Source of the DNA: Sedimentibacter hydroxybenzoicus DSM 7310
Lineage (GTDB): Bacteria > Bacillota > Clostridia > Tissierellales > Sedimentibacteraceae
Reading direction: 5' to 3'
Length of the DNA stretch: 64,000 nucleotides
Assembly (NCBI RefSeq): GCF_013403245.1
Contig: NZ_JACBNQ010000005.1
Span: 92,819-156,818, forward strand
Part shown: positions 1 through 8,775 of the stretch, piece after piece
How positions within the stretch are numbered: position 1 is the stretch's first letter
Layout of the letters: each line of letters begins with the position of its first letter
Translations under genes and position numbers: made by a program
The notes under the pieces: model-generated
The model's database searches: none
What the model was told of the DNA's origin: nothing
What the model saw: the letters and a program-made list of their open reading frames with translations, nothing else

Positions 1-354
1 AATTTACAGTTGTTAAATAAAAGTATTTTAGACGTAGTAACAAAATTAGACGAACAAACATCCATGCTCAACAGAGCAGTTTTTAAATCTGCTACACATT
101 GCGGCTGCATTGAGATACATGCTACAAAACAACTATTTTCTCAAAACAAAACTCTTGAAGAAAATCAACTCGATTTAGAAAATCATGTCGAGGGAGAATT
201 GTGTTCAAAATGCAGAGAAAAAATTGAAGAAGAAATGGGCGAACTGATATTTTACTTAGCATCAATGTGCTCAGCACTTAATCTGGATTTAAATGATATA
301 ATGGAATCAAAGTTGGATCATTTAAAAACTTTGGGGATTTATAACCTGCTGTAA
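1..354 (+). CDS. MazG-like helical protein, 5' end cut by the window
   Basis: The frame is open from base 1. A TTG at base 10 could start it (114 residues), but the three codons before it are also open, so the gene may begin outside the window. The C-terminal half has the helical REKIEEEMGELIFYLASM pattern of MazG-like/all-alpha nucleotide pyrophosphohydrolases, preceded by two cysteine pairs (CGC near residue 32, CSKC near residue 66) that are not typical of MazG and might bind a metal. The acidic E-rich helix is visible, but I cannot confirm the full set of metal-binding residues, so a hydrolase activity is inference. A terminator hairpin follows directly. Confidence 0.55.
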   Translation, partial: NLQLLNKSILDVVTKLDEQTSMLNRAVFKSATHCGCIEIHATKQLFSQNKTLEENQLDLENHVEGELCSKCREKIEEEMGELIFYLASMCSALNLDLNDIMESKLDHLKTLGIYNLL

Positions 355-376
355 TAAATAATATTGTAAATAAATT

Positions 377-403
377 AATGTCATCCGCAAGGATGACATT
401 TTT
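377..403. terminator. Hairpin terminator between convergent genes
   Basis: A perfect stem ATGTCATCC / GGATGACAT (378-386 with 391-399, GCAA loop) is followed by TTTT on the plus strand. It ends the left-edge gene and may also serve the CoA-transferase coming from the other side, although the T-run there is weaker. Confidence 0.8.
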
Positions 404-408
404 ATAAT

Positions 409-1899
409 TTATATCATAGTTCCGGTTTGTATATATCTTTCATGCCAAGAAAACGCCTCGCTTAACAAATGAGGTGTATGAGCACCTTTAGCATCCTGAG
501 AAGCCCTGCTGTAATAATCCCTCAGCATTTCTTTGTAATCGTTGTGGGCGCAATTGTCTATTATTAGTTCTGCTCTTTCCCTAGGAGAAATCCCCCTTAA
601 ATCTGCCACACCATTTTCCGTAACTATAACCATAACATCATGCTCTGAATGATCAACGTGTGATACAAACGGTACGACAGATGAAATTTTTCCTTTAAGT
701 GCGGTTGATGGTGTCGTAAAAATTGAAATATAAGCATTGCGGGCAAAATCGCCTGAACCGCCGATTCCGTTCATCATCTTGTTGCCCATAATATGAGTTG
801 AATTTACATTACCATAAATATCAACCTCAATTGCGGTGTTTATTGATATAACACCCAGTCTCCTTATTATCTCCGGATTATTACTGATCTCTTGTGGTCG
901 GAGTATAATTTTATCCTTATATTTGGAAATATTATTTAAAAAATATTTTATTCTTTCAGGCGATATTGTTAATGATGCAGCCGAAGCTATTCTAAGTTTT
1001 CCGCTTTCAAGCAAATCTAATGCAGAATCCTGAAAAACTTCAGAATAAAAGTCCAAATTTTCAAATTCCGAATAACGCAGTCCTCCCAAAACAGCATTAG
1101 CAACGCTCCCTACACCTGATTGCAATGGCAGCAAATTTTTAGGCAATCTGCCGCACTTAACCTCTGATTTCAGAAACGATATTAAATTTTCAGCCATTTT
1201 TTCAGATGTTTCATCAATAGGCGCAATAGGATTGGTTGTATCTTCTATATCTGTGACAACAATAGCTGCTATTTTTTCAGGATCACAAGGTATATAGGTC
1301 GTTCCTATTTTATCGGATGCATTTTTAATTGGTATATGCTCTGTAAAGGGAGGTTTATTAATTGCGTAAATATCATGTATACCTTCAAGTTCTGCCGGCT
1401 GCGATACATTAATTTCAACAATCACTTTATCGGCACACTCAACAATAACATTTGAATTTCCAACAGATGTACTTGGAACTATACCTCCATCTTCAGTTAT
1501 TGCAACGGCTTCTATTATAGCAAAATCCAGCTTGCCTAAAAATCCGTATTTTAAGTATTGTGCGGAATTGCTTAAGTGCATATCATTATATTTTACAATG
1601 CCGTTATTTATGGAATTTCTTAAATTATTATTTGTTTGATAAGGATATCTTCTTCTGATTATTCCTTTTTCAGATAAAAGTCCGTCTAATTCGTGACCTA
1701 CAGAAGCTCCTGTAAAAAGATCGATTTGTATTTTATCACCTTTATCGGCTCTTTTAGCCAAAGCTATAGGTACAGCTTTAGGATATCCCGCAGGTGTAAA
1801 TCCCGATGTCCCCACAAGGCAGTTATTCATAATCAAATCAGCTGCTTTTTCAGCACTCATAATTTTATTTTTTAGTAATTCACATCTGATTCTTTCCAT
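409..1899 (-). CDS. Acetyl-CoA hydrolase/transferase family CoA-transferase (succinyl-CoA:acetate type)
   Basis: The 496-residue protein has the length and motifs of the Cat1/AarC class of CoA-transferases, cytoplasmic enzymes that move CoA between acyl-CoA and free acids. The catalytic glutamate lies in YSEVFQD (Glu287), where the family forms its glutamyl-CoA thioester. The glycine-rich GIGGSGDFARNA stretch near residue 385 is the conserved CoA/oxyanion region. A GGGAGATATAA ribosome site precedes the ATG. Its substrates cannot be read from sequence: succinate, acetate and propionate are all plausible, and the methylmalonyl-CoA operon 6 kb away makes a succinate/propionate link attractive. 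It is in line with the YfcC gene upstream but separated by a hairpin, so its transcription may be partly independent. Confidence 0.88.
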   Translation of the reverse strand: MERIRCELLKNKIMSAEKAADLIMNNCLVGTSGFTPAGYPKAVPIALAKRADKGDKIQIDLFTGASVGHELDGLLSEKGIIRRRYPYQTNNNLRNSINNGIVKYNDMHLSNSAQYLKYGFLGKLDFAIIEAVAITEDGGIVPSTSVGNSNVIVECADKVIVEINVSQPAELEGIHDIYAINKPPFTEHIPIKNASDKIGTTYIPCDPEKIAAIVVTDIEDTTNPIAPIDETSEKMAENLISFLKSEVKCGRLPKNLLPLQSGVGSVANAVLGGLRYSEFENLDFYSEVFQDSALDLLESGKLRIASAASLTISPERIKYFLNNISKYKDKIILRPQEISNNPEIIRRLGVISINTAIEVDIYGNVNSTHIMGNKMMNGIGGSGDFARNAYISIFTTPSTALKGKISSVVPFVSHVDHSEHDVMVIVTENGVADLRGISPRERAELIIDNCAHNDYKEMLRDYYSRASQDAKGAHTPHLLSEAFSWHERYIQTGTMI

Positions 1900-1933
1900 T
1901 TATATCTCCCTGTCTTAAATCTAATATTAATAT

Positions 1934-1969
1934 AAAAGCTCCTCATAAATAAACATACGAGGAGCTTTT
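1934..1969 (-). terminator. Hairpin after the YfcC gene
   Basis: Arms AAAAGCTCCTC (1934-1944) and GAGGAGCTTTT (1959-1969) are perfect complements with T-runs on both sides. It lies between the YfcC carrier and the CoA-transferase in the same direction, so it could terminate or attenuate readthrough into the latter. Confidence 0.8.
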
Positions 1970-1988
1970 TCATGAATTCGATATCCTC

Positions 1989-3398
1989 TTAAGCGTAGTT
2001 AATCAATACTGCAATTACCATAAATACGGCAGCTACAGCAGTCCACAATAATATAAGCGGCGCTACAAACTTAAACCATTGCTCATATTTAATCTTTGCA
2101 ACGGAAAGATTTGCAAGCAGAACTCCCGATGTTGGTATGATGGAGTTTGAAATACCGTCACCAAACTGATATGCTAATACGGCGGTTTGTCTCGTTAAGC
2201 CTAAAACATCGGCCAATGGCGCCATTATTGGCATTGTTGTTGCAGCCTGACCTGAACCTGATGGTATTGCAAAGTTTATTAAAGATTGAACTATAAGCAT
2301 ACCTACGGCACTTATAGCTTTTGGCAATCCTGCCAATACGGAAGCAAGTGAGTAAACGATAGTATCTATTATCATACTTCCTTCCATTATTACGAGTAAT
2401 CCTCGCGCTAAACCGACAACCAATGCTCCTGTTGCCATGTCCTTAGCACCACTGATAAAGTTTTTAGCTATATCATCAAAACTCATTCTGGCTACAATAC
2501 CTGACACTATACCCATTGCCAAGAATATAGATGCAATCTCGGTAATATACCAACCATATTTGAATACACCAAATACTATTAATCCCATACCGGCAAAGAA
2601 TACTAATAAAACTAAAATGTCTCTGCCTGTCATTTTTCTTATATTGCTTAAATCAATCGTTTTATCCTTTTCTTCTTGTTCAAGGTCATAAACTATACTT
2701 TTTGTAGGGTCTTTTTTAACCTTATTGGCATATCTGTAAATATAACCGATTACAAGAACTAAAGAAGCTGCCCAGATTGCCAATCTTAATCCAATACCTG
2801 AAAACATAGGTATGCCGGCTATCCCTTGTGCTACTCCTACGGTAAATGGATTCATAAAGCCTGATACAAAACCTGTAGCAGCCCCTAAGGCAACTATAGC
2901 CATACCGGTTACAGCATCATATCCAAGGGAACGTGCCAACGCGATGCCGATCGGAACAAATACGATGGCCTCCTCAGCCATACCGATTGTCCCTCCTCCA
3001 ATGGAGAAAATGAAAACAATTATCGGAATCAACAGAGCTTCTGCACCCTTTAATCCTAAGGCAACTTTACTGATACCCGCTTCTATGGCACCTGTCTTGT
3101 TTATAACGTTAAATGATCCTCCAACTATAAAAATAAAGAATACAATTCCTTGTGCAGCTCCTAATCCCTTAGGAAATGCCTTTAAAACATCAAAAACTTG
3201 TGCAGGGTTGGAATCCACATTTGCATACGAAGCGGGGTCAACTACCGTTCTTGTTCCCGTTTCGGTTTCAATTTCCATTTTCTGATACTGACCTGCAGGA
3301 ATTACGTAGGTTAATACTGCCGTGATGATAATTAATGTAAATATGATTACATAGGTGTGCGGCACTTTAAATCTTTTCTTTTTAATCTCTTGTTCCAT
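1989..3398 (-). CDS. YfcC-family membrane carrier (first copy)
   Basis: This 469-residue protein has about 12 hydrophobic segments starting with VIIFTLIIITAVLTYVIPAG near residues 16-36, which matches the YfcC/DcuC-like C4-dicarboxylate carrier family. Landmarks are the acidic helix GMAEEAIVFVPI (near 140), SGFMNPFTVGVAQ (near 178), and the late SGSGQAATTMPIMAPL and TRQTAVLAYQFGDGISN stretches. The family is thought to import organic acids, peptides or amino acids, but few substrates are known. It follows the peptidase and amidohydrolase under one sigma-54 promoter, so import of a peptide or N-acyl amino acid is a reasonable inference. A paralogue with the same late motifs lies at 47795-49210. 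Confidence 0.85.
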   Translation of the reverse strand: MEQEIKKKRFKVPHTYVIIFTLIIITAVLTYVIPAGQYQKMEIETETGTRTVVDPASYANVDSNPAQVFDVLKAFPKGLGAAQGIVFFIFIVGGSFNVINKTGAIEAGISKVALGLKGAEALLIPIIVFIFSIGGGTIGMAEEAIVFVPIGIALARSLGYDAVTGMAIVALGAATGFVSGFMNPFTVGVAQGIAGIPMFSGIGLRLAIWAASLVLVIGYIYRYANKVKKDPTKSIVYDLEQEEKDKTIDLSNIRKMTGRDILVLLVFFAGMGLIVFGVFKYGWYITEIASIFLAMGIVSGIVARMSFDDIAKNFISGAKDMATGALVVGLARGLLVIMEGSMIIDTIVYSLASVLAGLPKAISAVGMLIVQSLINFAIPSGSGQAATTMPIMAPLADVLGLTRQTAVLAYQFGDGISNSIIPTSGVLLANLSVAKIKYEQWFKFVAPLILLWTAVAAVFMVIAVLINYA

Positions 3399-3460
3399 AT
3401 AGTCCTCCTTATTTTTTATATCAACATTAACCTTATTGTTAATGATTAATATTTAAGTTA

Positions 3461-4828
3461 TTATGCTTCTCCACGTTTATAATATCTTCCAAGCGTGTTA
3501 TTTATTTTATTGCCTTGTTTAACAGCTAACCTGCCGTTTAATATGACATGATCGATACCTTCGGGTTTCAGCTGAGGCTCCTGAAACGTCGCTTTATCAA
3601 TTATTGTATCATAATTAAAAATTACTATATCCGCATCGTATCCTTCCTTCAACAGGCCTTTCTTTCGAAGGTTCAACCTTTTAGCAGGCATGTAAGTCAT
3701 CTTATATATTGCGTCATAAAAATCCATAAGCTTTTTATCTCTTACATAATGACCTATAACTCTTGGAAACGTGCCTGCGCCCCTTGGGTGTCCCGAATGG
3801 TTTCTGTAAATTCCGTCACTTGCAACCATTACAAGAGGATGATTCAAAGCTTCAACAATTTCTTCTTCATTCATTACGTATGCTACAGCAAGCATTTTCG
3901 GATATTCTTTTCTTGCCTTTTCGAAAAGCTCCTTGTCACAGAACACACCTTTAAAGGGGTCTTCGGTAAGCATTATAGAATCATAGCTTTTATTCCATAG
4001 TTCAAAGCATCCCTCATCAAATACGGCAGAGCCGATGAATGTACTGAATGCTGCATACGGATATGCGTCAACCGATAAATCAATACCGCTTTTAACTAGG
4101 TCATCAATAAGATTAAGTGCTTCTGTCATATTGCCAAAGGCGCTGCAGCTGGATAAATGAGAAATCTGAAATGGTATTTCGGTTTCTTTTCCTATCGTTG
4201 CCATTTCTCTTATTGCATCTAAAGCGAATTTGGAATCTTTTCTGTAATGGGCTGCCAGCAGCAAATCCTTTCTGCCTTGTATCTCTTTTGTAATTTCAAT
4301 TGCTTCATCTGTATCTATACCGGGACAGTATTCCAATCCGTATGATATGCCTACGGCGCCATTATTTATTGCCTCGTAAGCCAAAGCCTGCATCTTTGAT
4401 ATTTGTTCCTTAGTTGATTTTTTATAAATATCCTCATTACCTGCTATATTTCTTAAATAATTATGCCCGATATAAGACATGTAGTTAACCGGATTTCCTT
4501 TTTCATTTATAAATCCCGCAAGTTCGTCGATGCTCTGCCTGTTGTTTCCACAATTCCCTACAACGCATGTAGTAACACCCATGTTTAACATGGTTTCAGA
4601 AATGTCGTATTCCTGTTTTTTTGTAAGAGAGAAATCCTCTTCGTGCATATGAATATCTACAAATCCCGGCGAAATATAGTTACCTTTTGCATCAATAACC
4701 TCTTTCGCTTCTGAAGACACACTTCCTATTTCTGCTATTTTTCCCTCATTTATGCCAATATCTCCCTCTGTAATCCTTCTGTTTTCAATATCAACAATCT
4801 TCCCGTTTACTATTTTAACATCTAACAT
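3461..4828 (-). CDS. Amidohydrolase of the N-acyl-D-amino-acid deacylase (D-aminoacylase) family
   Basis: The 455-residue protein has an amidohydrolase fold with HxH metal ligands at His60 and His62 (VDIHMHEED) and the D-aminoacylase hallmark VVGNCG with Cys93. Downstream, ISHLSS and VMVASDG carry the expected second histidine and the catalytic aspartate. Known relatives release D-amino acids from N-acyl or carbamoyl substrates. I start at 4828 because AAGGAGGG lies at the right distance before that ATG; a longer frame to 4849 would use an ATG upstream of the ribosome site. The gene sits between the M20 peptidase and the YfcC carrier with short gaps, so all three likely act on one imported substrate. 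Confidence 0.85.
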   Translation of the reverse strand: MLDVKIVNGKIVDIENRRITEGDIGINEGKIAEIGSVSSEAKEVIDAKGNYISPGFVDIHMHEEDFSLTKKQEYDISETMLNMGVTTCVVGNCGNNRQSIDELAGFINEKGNPVNYMSYIGHNYLRNIAGNEDIYKKSTKEQISKMQALAYEAINNGAVGISYGLEYCPGIDTDEAIEITKEIQGRKDLLLAAHYRKDSKFALDAIREMATIGKETEIPFQISHLSSCSAFGNMTEALNLIDDLVKSGIDLSVDAYPYAAFSTFIGSAVFDEGCFELWNKSYDSIMLTEDPFKGVFCDKELFEKARKEYPKMLAVAYVMNEEEIVEALNHPLVMVASDGIYRNHSGHPRGAGTFPRVIGHYVRDKKLMDFYDAIYKMTYMPAKRLNLRKKGLLKEGYDADIVIFNYDTIIDKATFQEPQLKPEGIDHVILNGRLAVKQGNKINNTLGRYYKRGEA

Positions 4829-4869
4829 ACCGACCCTCCTTAAGTTCATAATTATACAATAATTTTAAT

Positions 4870-6057
4870 TTAATTGCAAAACTTTTTTGCAATTTTTGTA
4901 TAAATTTCTACGTAATTAATCAAATCAATTACCGGAATTTTTTCATCCTTTGCATGAGAATATTTCAAATCACCGGGGCCGGTAACAACCGTAAGTATCT
5001 TTCCGTATGTAGAAAGAACACCCGCATCCGTCCATCCTCTTCTTTTCTCTATGTTCGGCTCTTTTTTATTGAAATCCTTTAATACATCGTAGACTGTTTC
5101 AGCAATATCGGAATTCGGTTGTGCAATAAGCGGTGCATGATCAAATTCATCCATTAAATTTGAATCCATTCTTATTATTTCCGCCTTAAATTCAGGATCT
5201 TCCTTGCTGATTGTATCTATAATATCCTGATATTCTTTAATGACACTTTCAACATTTTCTTCAGGCAAATACCTTCTGTCAATTTGGATGACACAGCTGT
5301 CAGCAACCGAGCTTGGCTGTGTACCCCCTTTTATGAATCCGAAATTCATAACAGAAGGTCCCATCCATTCATTTTGTCTTAATTTCAGCTTAGGCATAAG
5401 CTCATCTTCAATTTTTCTTATAAGCTTTGCTGCCTTGGAAATTGCATTAATTCCAAGCTCCGGGATTCCGCCGTGCGCTATTTTACCTTCTATTTTTATT
5501 TCAAGCCATTCAAGCCCTCTATGTCCTAAAGCATAGCCGTAGTTTGAAGGTTCTCCAACTATTGCACCATCAGCCTTGATACCGCTTTTCACAACGTATT
5601 CTGTACCGTCACTCTTCTCTTCTTCTCCTACCGCAGCAGTAAGTATTATATCTCCGCCTAACAACTTTCCTTCTTTTTTTATATTAAGCATTGCAGTAAT
5701 CATACAAGCCACGGCACCCTTCATATCATTAGCACCTCTTCCCTGAACATAGCCGTCAACAATATCTGCGCTGAAAGGGTCAAAATTCATCTCATATGGA
5801 GGAACTGTATCAATATGACCGTTAAGAATCAAGGTTTTTCCGGTTCCGGTTCCTCTCAGCTTAGCTACTACATTTCTTCTTAACCCCTCTACGTCCTGAT
5901 ACTCCACCTCAAGTCCGTTATCCTTACAATAATTGTAAATAAATTCAGCAACAGCAGATTCCCTGTTTTCCGTATGCTTGTGGCTGGGAATTCTGATAAG
6001 CTCTTGTGTAAGTTTAACAACTTCATTTTCAATCATTGGAATTAATTTATCTTCCAT
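4870..6057 (-). CDS. M20 family metallopeptidase (ArgE/DapE/carboxypeptidase G2-like)
   Basis: The 395-residue protein shows the M20 di-zinc site: His81 in NGHIDTVPP with Asp83, Asp111 in GRGANDMKG, and the catalytic EE pair in GEEEKSDG near 145. A dimerisation domain (about 175-290) follows, then a C-terminal histidine in KYSHAKDE. M20 enzymes remove N-acyl groups or terminal residues from amino acids and small peptides in the cytoplasm. I place the start at 6057 because the GGAGG ribosome site overlaps the more distal ATG at 6069. It is the first gene after the sigma-54 promoter at 6113-6128. The exact substrate is unknown. Confidence 0.87.
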   Translation of the reverse strand: MEDKLIPMIENEVVKLTQELIRIPSHKHTENRESAVAEFIYNYCKDNGLEVEYQDVEGLRRNVVAKLRGTGTGKTLILNGHIDTVPPYEMNFDPFSADIVDGYVQGRGANDMKGAVACMITAMLNIKKEGKLLGGDIILTAAVGEEEKSDGTEYVVKSGIKADGAIVGEPSNYGYALGHRGLEWLEIKIEGKIAHGGIPELGINAISKAAKLIRKIEDELMPKLKLRQNEWMGPSVMNFGFIKGGTQPSSVADSCVIQIDRRYLPEENVESVIKEYQDIIDTISKEDPEFKAEIIRMDSNLMDEFDHAPLIAQPNSDIAETVYDVLKDFNKKEPNIEKRRGWTDAGVLSTYGKILTVVTGPGDLKYSHAKDEKIPVIDLINYVEIYTKIAKKFCN

Positions 6058-6112
6058 AAAATCCTCCATTATGTAAATATTCTTTAACCTTTATATACTT
6101 TGATAATATATT

Positions 6113-6128
6113 AGCAAAAGTCATGCCA
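6113..6128 (-). promoter_or_regulatory. Sigma-54 promoter for the M20-amidohydrolase-YfcC operon
   Basis: On the minus strand the site reads TGGCATGACTTTTGCT, matching the -24/-12 consensus TGGCACG-N4-TTGCW with exact GG-to-GC spacing. It lies about 55 bases before the M20 start and faces away from the divergent activator gene. Confidence 0.85.
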
Positions 6129-6175
6129 AAAAATAATCTCATTTTTTGTTGCATTTTAAAAGGATTAATTTTATA

Positions 6176-6217
6176 ATGTTAATATAGTGAACATATTTAC
6201 GTTCACTATATTAACAT
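6176..6217. promoter_or_regulatory. Perfect 17-bp inverted repeat, likely activator-binding site
   Basis: Arms 6176-6192 and 6201-6217 are exact reverse complements (ATGTTAATATAGTGAAC and its complement) around an 8-base spacer. It lies about 50-90 bases upstream of the sigma-54 promoter and just before the activator gene at 6253, the usual place for an enhancer bound by a Fis-type helix-turn-helix. No T-run follows, so it is not a plain terminator. Confidence 0.7.
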
Positions 6218-6252
6218 GGTTCGTTTTCTTAACTTATACATAGGAGCGTTAT

Positions 6253-8196
6253 ATGATTCCAAAATATATTATTACTTCGCCTAACAAGCAATTCACTCAA
6301 ATGGTGTATAACACAACAAAAGAATTAGGCTTTACAGATTTTATTTTAATAGAAAATGCGTTGGAGGAAGCTGTTGATATTGTTGCTAAGTACATAAAGG
6401 AATTTCCTATTTCCATAATTGTAAGCCGTGGAGCAACAGCAAAGATGATCCGTAAAATCACGGACATACCCGTACTGGAAGCCGATTCCACACCGTTTGA
6501 TATAATAACTTCTATTATGGAAGCAATGAAAACATCGAAAAATATTGCCTTTATTCACTATGACAAAAGTATTACAGAGAATTTTTCAAACATAATTGAT
6601 GTATTTAATATCAACTTAAAAGAATATTATTATAATAATCACTCGGAAATCGAGCAATGTGTCTATGATGCCTACAAAGATAAAAATGAAGTGGTCGTAT
6701 GCGGTTACAGCTATATAGAAAACATCTGCAAAAAATTAGGAATCGCTTCCGTGATGTACAGCACAAGCAATTATGCCATGAAAGAAATTCTTTCCAAAGC
6801 ATCCCTGATAAAATATGCGCAGGAAAGACAGATCATGCACGAAAGACAGTTAATAACCTTTATTAATGAAATGCCGGACGGAGTAATCTATCTGAACGAA
6901 AGGAATGTAATAACACTTATAAACAATACAGGAAAGAAACTTTTGCTTTTAAATGATAATCAGGATATAGCGGGGCAACCAATCAGCAATTTTATAAGCA
7001 AGCATAATCTGTTGGAAATTATAAATAAAAAGAAAAATGAGCTTGGAAAGGAAATTAATTTTTCAGGTAATAAAATATTATTGCGTTCAACACCCTTGTT
7101 TGCTAAAGAATCATACATGGGTACGGTATTGATTTTTCAAAAAAGCTCTTTCATATCCAGGTTGGATCAAAACGTACGTCGTCAAAATATAAGTAAAGGC
7201 ATGCATGCATACATGACATTTAAGGATCTTGAAGCTACTACTGTTTCTGCTGAAATGAAAAATTGTATAAATAAAGCAAAACAATATGCCAATACTGAAA
7301 GTACAATTCTTATAACCGGAGAAAGCGGTACAGGAAAGGAATTGTTCGCTCAAAGTATTCACAACTCTTCCAGCAGAAAAAATCAACCATTTGTCGCAAT
7401 CAATTGTGCATCATTATCTCAAAACCTGCTTGAGAGTGAACTTTTTGGTTATGAAGAGGGCTCATTTACCGGAGCCAAGGCAGGCGGTAAACCGGGTTTG
7501 TTCGAGCTTGCACATAACGGAACATTATTTTTAGATGAATTGGGATTACTTCCGTTAAGTGTGCAGGTACAATTGCTCAGAGTATTGCAGGAACGTCAGG
7601 TAATGCGTGTTGGCGGCACCAAAATGATTCCTATCAGCATAAGAGTAATAGCCGCTACAAATTCAAATTTGAAAAACGCTGTGGAAAACGGCACTTTCAG
7701 ACACGATTTATATTACCGGCTCAACGTTTTAAATATATCAATACCACCTCTGAACAGCAGGAAGGATGATATACCTTTATTGATAGAGCATTATTTGTCC
7801 TTGTTCAGTGCCAGATACAACAAGAACATAAAATCATGCAGCCCTGATTTTATACAAGCATTCCGAAATCACAACTGGAGCGGAAATATAAGAGAGCTGG
7901 TTAATTATCTTATGAGAATAGTTATATTATCGGACAGTGAAACACTTACTACAGATGATATAGTAAAAAGCGAAATAAATTTAATTTCTAATGAATCGCT
8001 TACTCCGGAAAAACAAACAGGCAATTTGGATGATTTTATTGTTTTAAATCCGGATACTCTCGAATCAATGGAAAAAAGTATAATAAAATGGTACATGGAC
8101 AAATATGACGGCAATCGCTCAGCGATTTGCAAGTTACTTAATATAAGCAGGACAACGCTTTGGAAAAAATTGTCCGATATAAAACAGGAGAATTAA
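6253..8196 (+). CDS. Sigma-54 activator with PrpR-type N-terminal domain (first)
   Basis: The 647-residue protein has a PrpR_N-like sensor region (about 1-185, with VSRGATAKMI), a PAS segment (about 200-300, DGVIYLNERNVITLINNTGK), an AAA+ sigma-54 interaction domain (about 330-560) and a Fis-type helix-turn-helix at the end (NRSAICKLLNISRTTLWKKL). Walker A is GESGTGKE (356-363) and the sigma-54 contact loop is GSFTGA (403-408), a serine variant of GAFTGA. Walker B reads FLDELG rather than FLDEI. It is divergent from the M20 operon, which has a sigma-54 promoter and a palindrome in between, so it very likely controls that operon in response to a small molecule. The ligand is unknown. Confidence 0.92.
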   Translation: MIPKYIITSPNKQFTQMVYNTTKELGFTDFILIENALEEAVDIVAKYIKEFPISIIVSRGATAKMIRKITDIPVLEADSTPFDIITSIMEAMKTSKNIAFIHYDKSITENFSNIIDVFNINLKEYYYNNHSEIEQCVYDAYKDKNEVVVCGYSYIENICKKLGIASVMYSTSNYAMKEILSKASLIKYAQERQIMHERQLITFINEMPDGVIYLNERNVITLINNTGKKLLLLNDNQDIAGQPISNFISKHNLLEIINKKKNELGKEINFSGNKILLRSTPLFAKESYMGTVLIFQKSSFISRLDQNVRRQNISKGMHAYMTFKDLEATTVSAEMKNCINKAKQYANTESTILITGESGTGKELFAQSIHNSSSRKNQPFVAINCASLSQNLLESELFGYEEGSFTGAKAGGKPGLFELAHNGTLFLDELGLLPLSVQVQLLRVLQERQVMRVGGTKMIPISIRVIAATNSNLKNAVENGTFRHDLYYRLNVLNISIPPLNSRKDDIPLLIEHYLSLFSARYNKNIKSCSPDFIQAFRNHNWSGNIRELVNYLMRIVILSDSETLTTDDIVKSEINLISNESLTPEKQTGNLDDFIVLNPDTLESMEKSIIKWYMDKYDGNRSAICKLLNISRTTLWKKLSDIKQEN

Positions 8197-8221
8197 AAAA
8201 GTTGCTGCACGCAACTTTTTT
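8195..8221. terminator. Bidirectional terminator
   Basis: The stem AAAAAAGTTGC / GCAACTTTTTT starts at the stop codon of the activator and has A/T runs on both sides, so it can stop transcription from the activator and from the opposing epimerase operon. Confidence 0.85.
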
Positions 8222-8239
8222 AATTGACTCTCCGTTTTT

Positions 8240-8311
8240 ATCACCCTGAGTGAGACTGGGAATCCAAGAATTTCAAAACCTGAGATTCCTCACTGACGTT
8301 CGGAATGACAC
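8240..8311. repeat. Dispersed palindromic repeat, copy 1
   Basis: The sequence begins TCACCCTGAGTGAG and ends CTGACGTTCGGAATGACA, with a GAGATTCCTC core. It matches the copies at 11979, 13498, 17052 and 24272. The ends are roughly complementary (TCACCCTGAG against TTCGGAATGA). Confidence 0.75.
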
Positions 8312-8373
8312 AAGCGCATGATTTACGCTTATTCATAGCAATGACAGTACCGGAAATATACTTTTTCAGCAGA

Positions 8374-8775
8374 CTAATCCCTTTGGCAGAGCTCTACTAG
8401 AACTCCTCCCGTACTTTTAGGATGACAAAAAGCTATTTTAGCTCCTCCGGCACCGTAGCGAGGTGTTTCATCTATCATTCTCATTCCTCTTGCCTTCATT
8501 TCTTCGATTGCTTTTTCGATATCGTCGACTCTGTAAGCTATATGCTGAATACCTTCACCATTTTTAGCAATATACTTCGCTACGGGGCTGTCTTCTGATG
8601 TTGCTTCCAATAACTCAACCTCCGAGTCGCCGGTGGGCAGAAAAGCAACTTTAACCTTCTGTTCTTCAACAACTTCAGTACCGGCTGCCTTCAAACCAAG
8701 CACACCTTCGTAAAAGTTAAGCGCTTGCTCAATGCTGTTGACAGCAATTCCTATATGATCAATCTTTTTTACCAT
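8374..8775 (-). CDS. mce: Methylmalonyl-CoA epimerase
   Basis: The 133-residue protein is a full-length glyoxalase/VOC-fold enzyme that interconverts the (2S) and (2R) forms of methylmalonyl-CoA. It starts KKIDHIGIAVNSIEQAL with metal ligand His in DHIGIAV, has the second ligand region in GIQHIAYRV (about 76-84), and ends with GVLVELCQ carrying the family glutamate. It is last in the mutase operon, overlaps the end of meaB by 17 bases and has a strong AGGAGG site, implying coupled translation. It feeds the mutase with the correct stereoisomer. Confidence 0.95.
   Translation of the reverse strand: MVKKIDHIGIAVNSIEQALNFYEGVLGLKAAGTEVVEEQKVKVAFLPTGDSEVELLEATSEDSPVAKYIAKNGEGIQHIAYRVDDIEKAIEEMKARGMRMIDETPRYGAGGAKIAFCHPKSTGGVLVELCQRD

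Noticed and set aside
2812..3285. 157-codon open frame on the plus strand
   Set aside because: It lies wholly inside the YfcC gene on the other strand, has no ribosome site and encodes a proline/alanine-rich sequence typical of a shadow frame.
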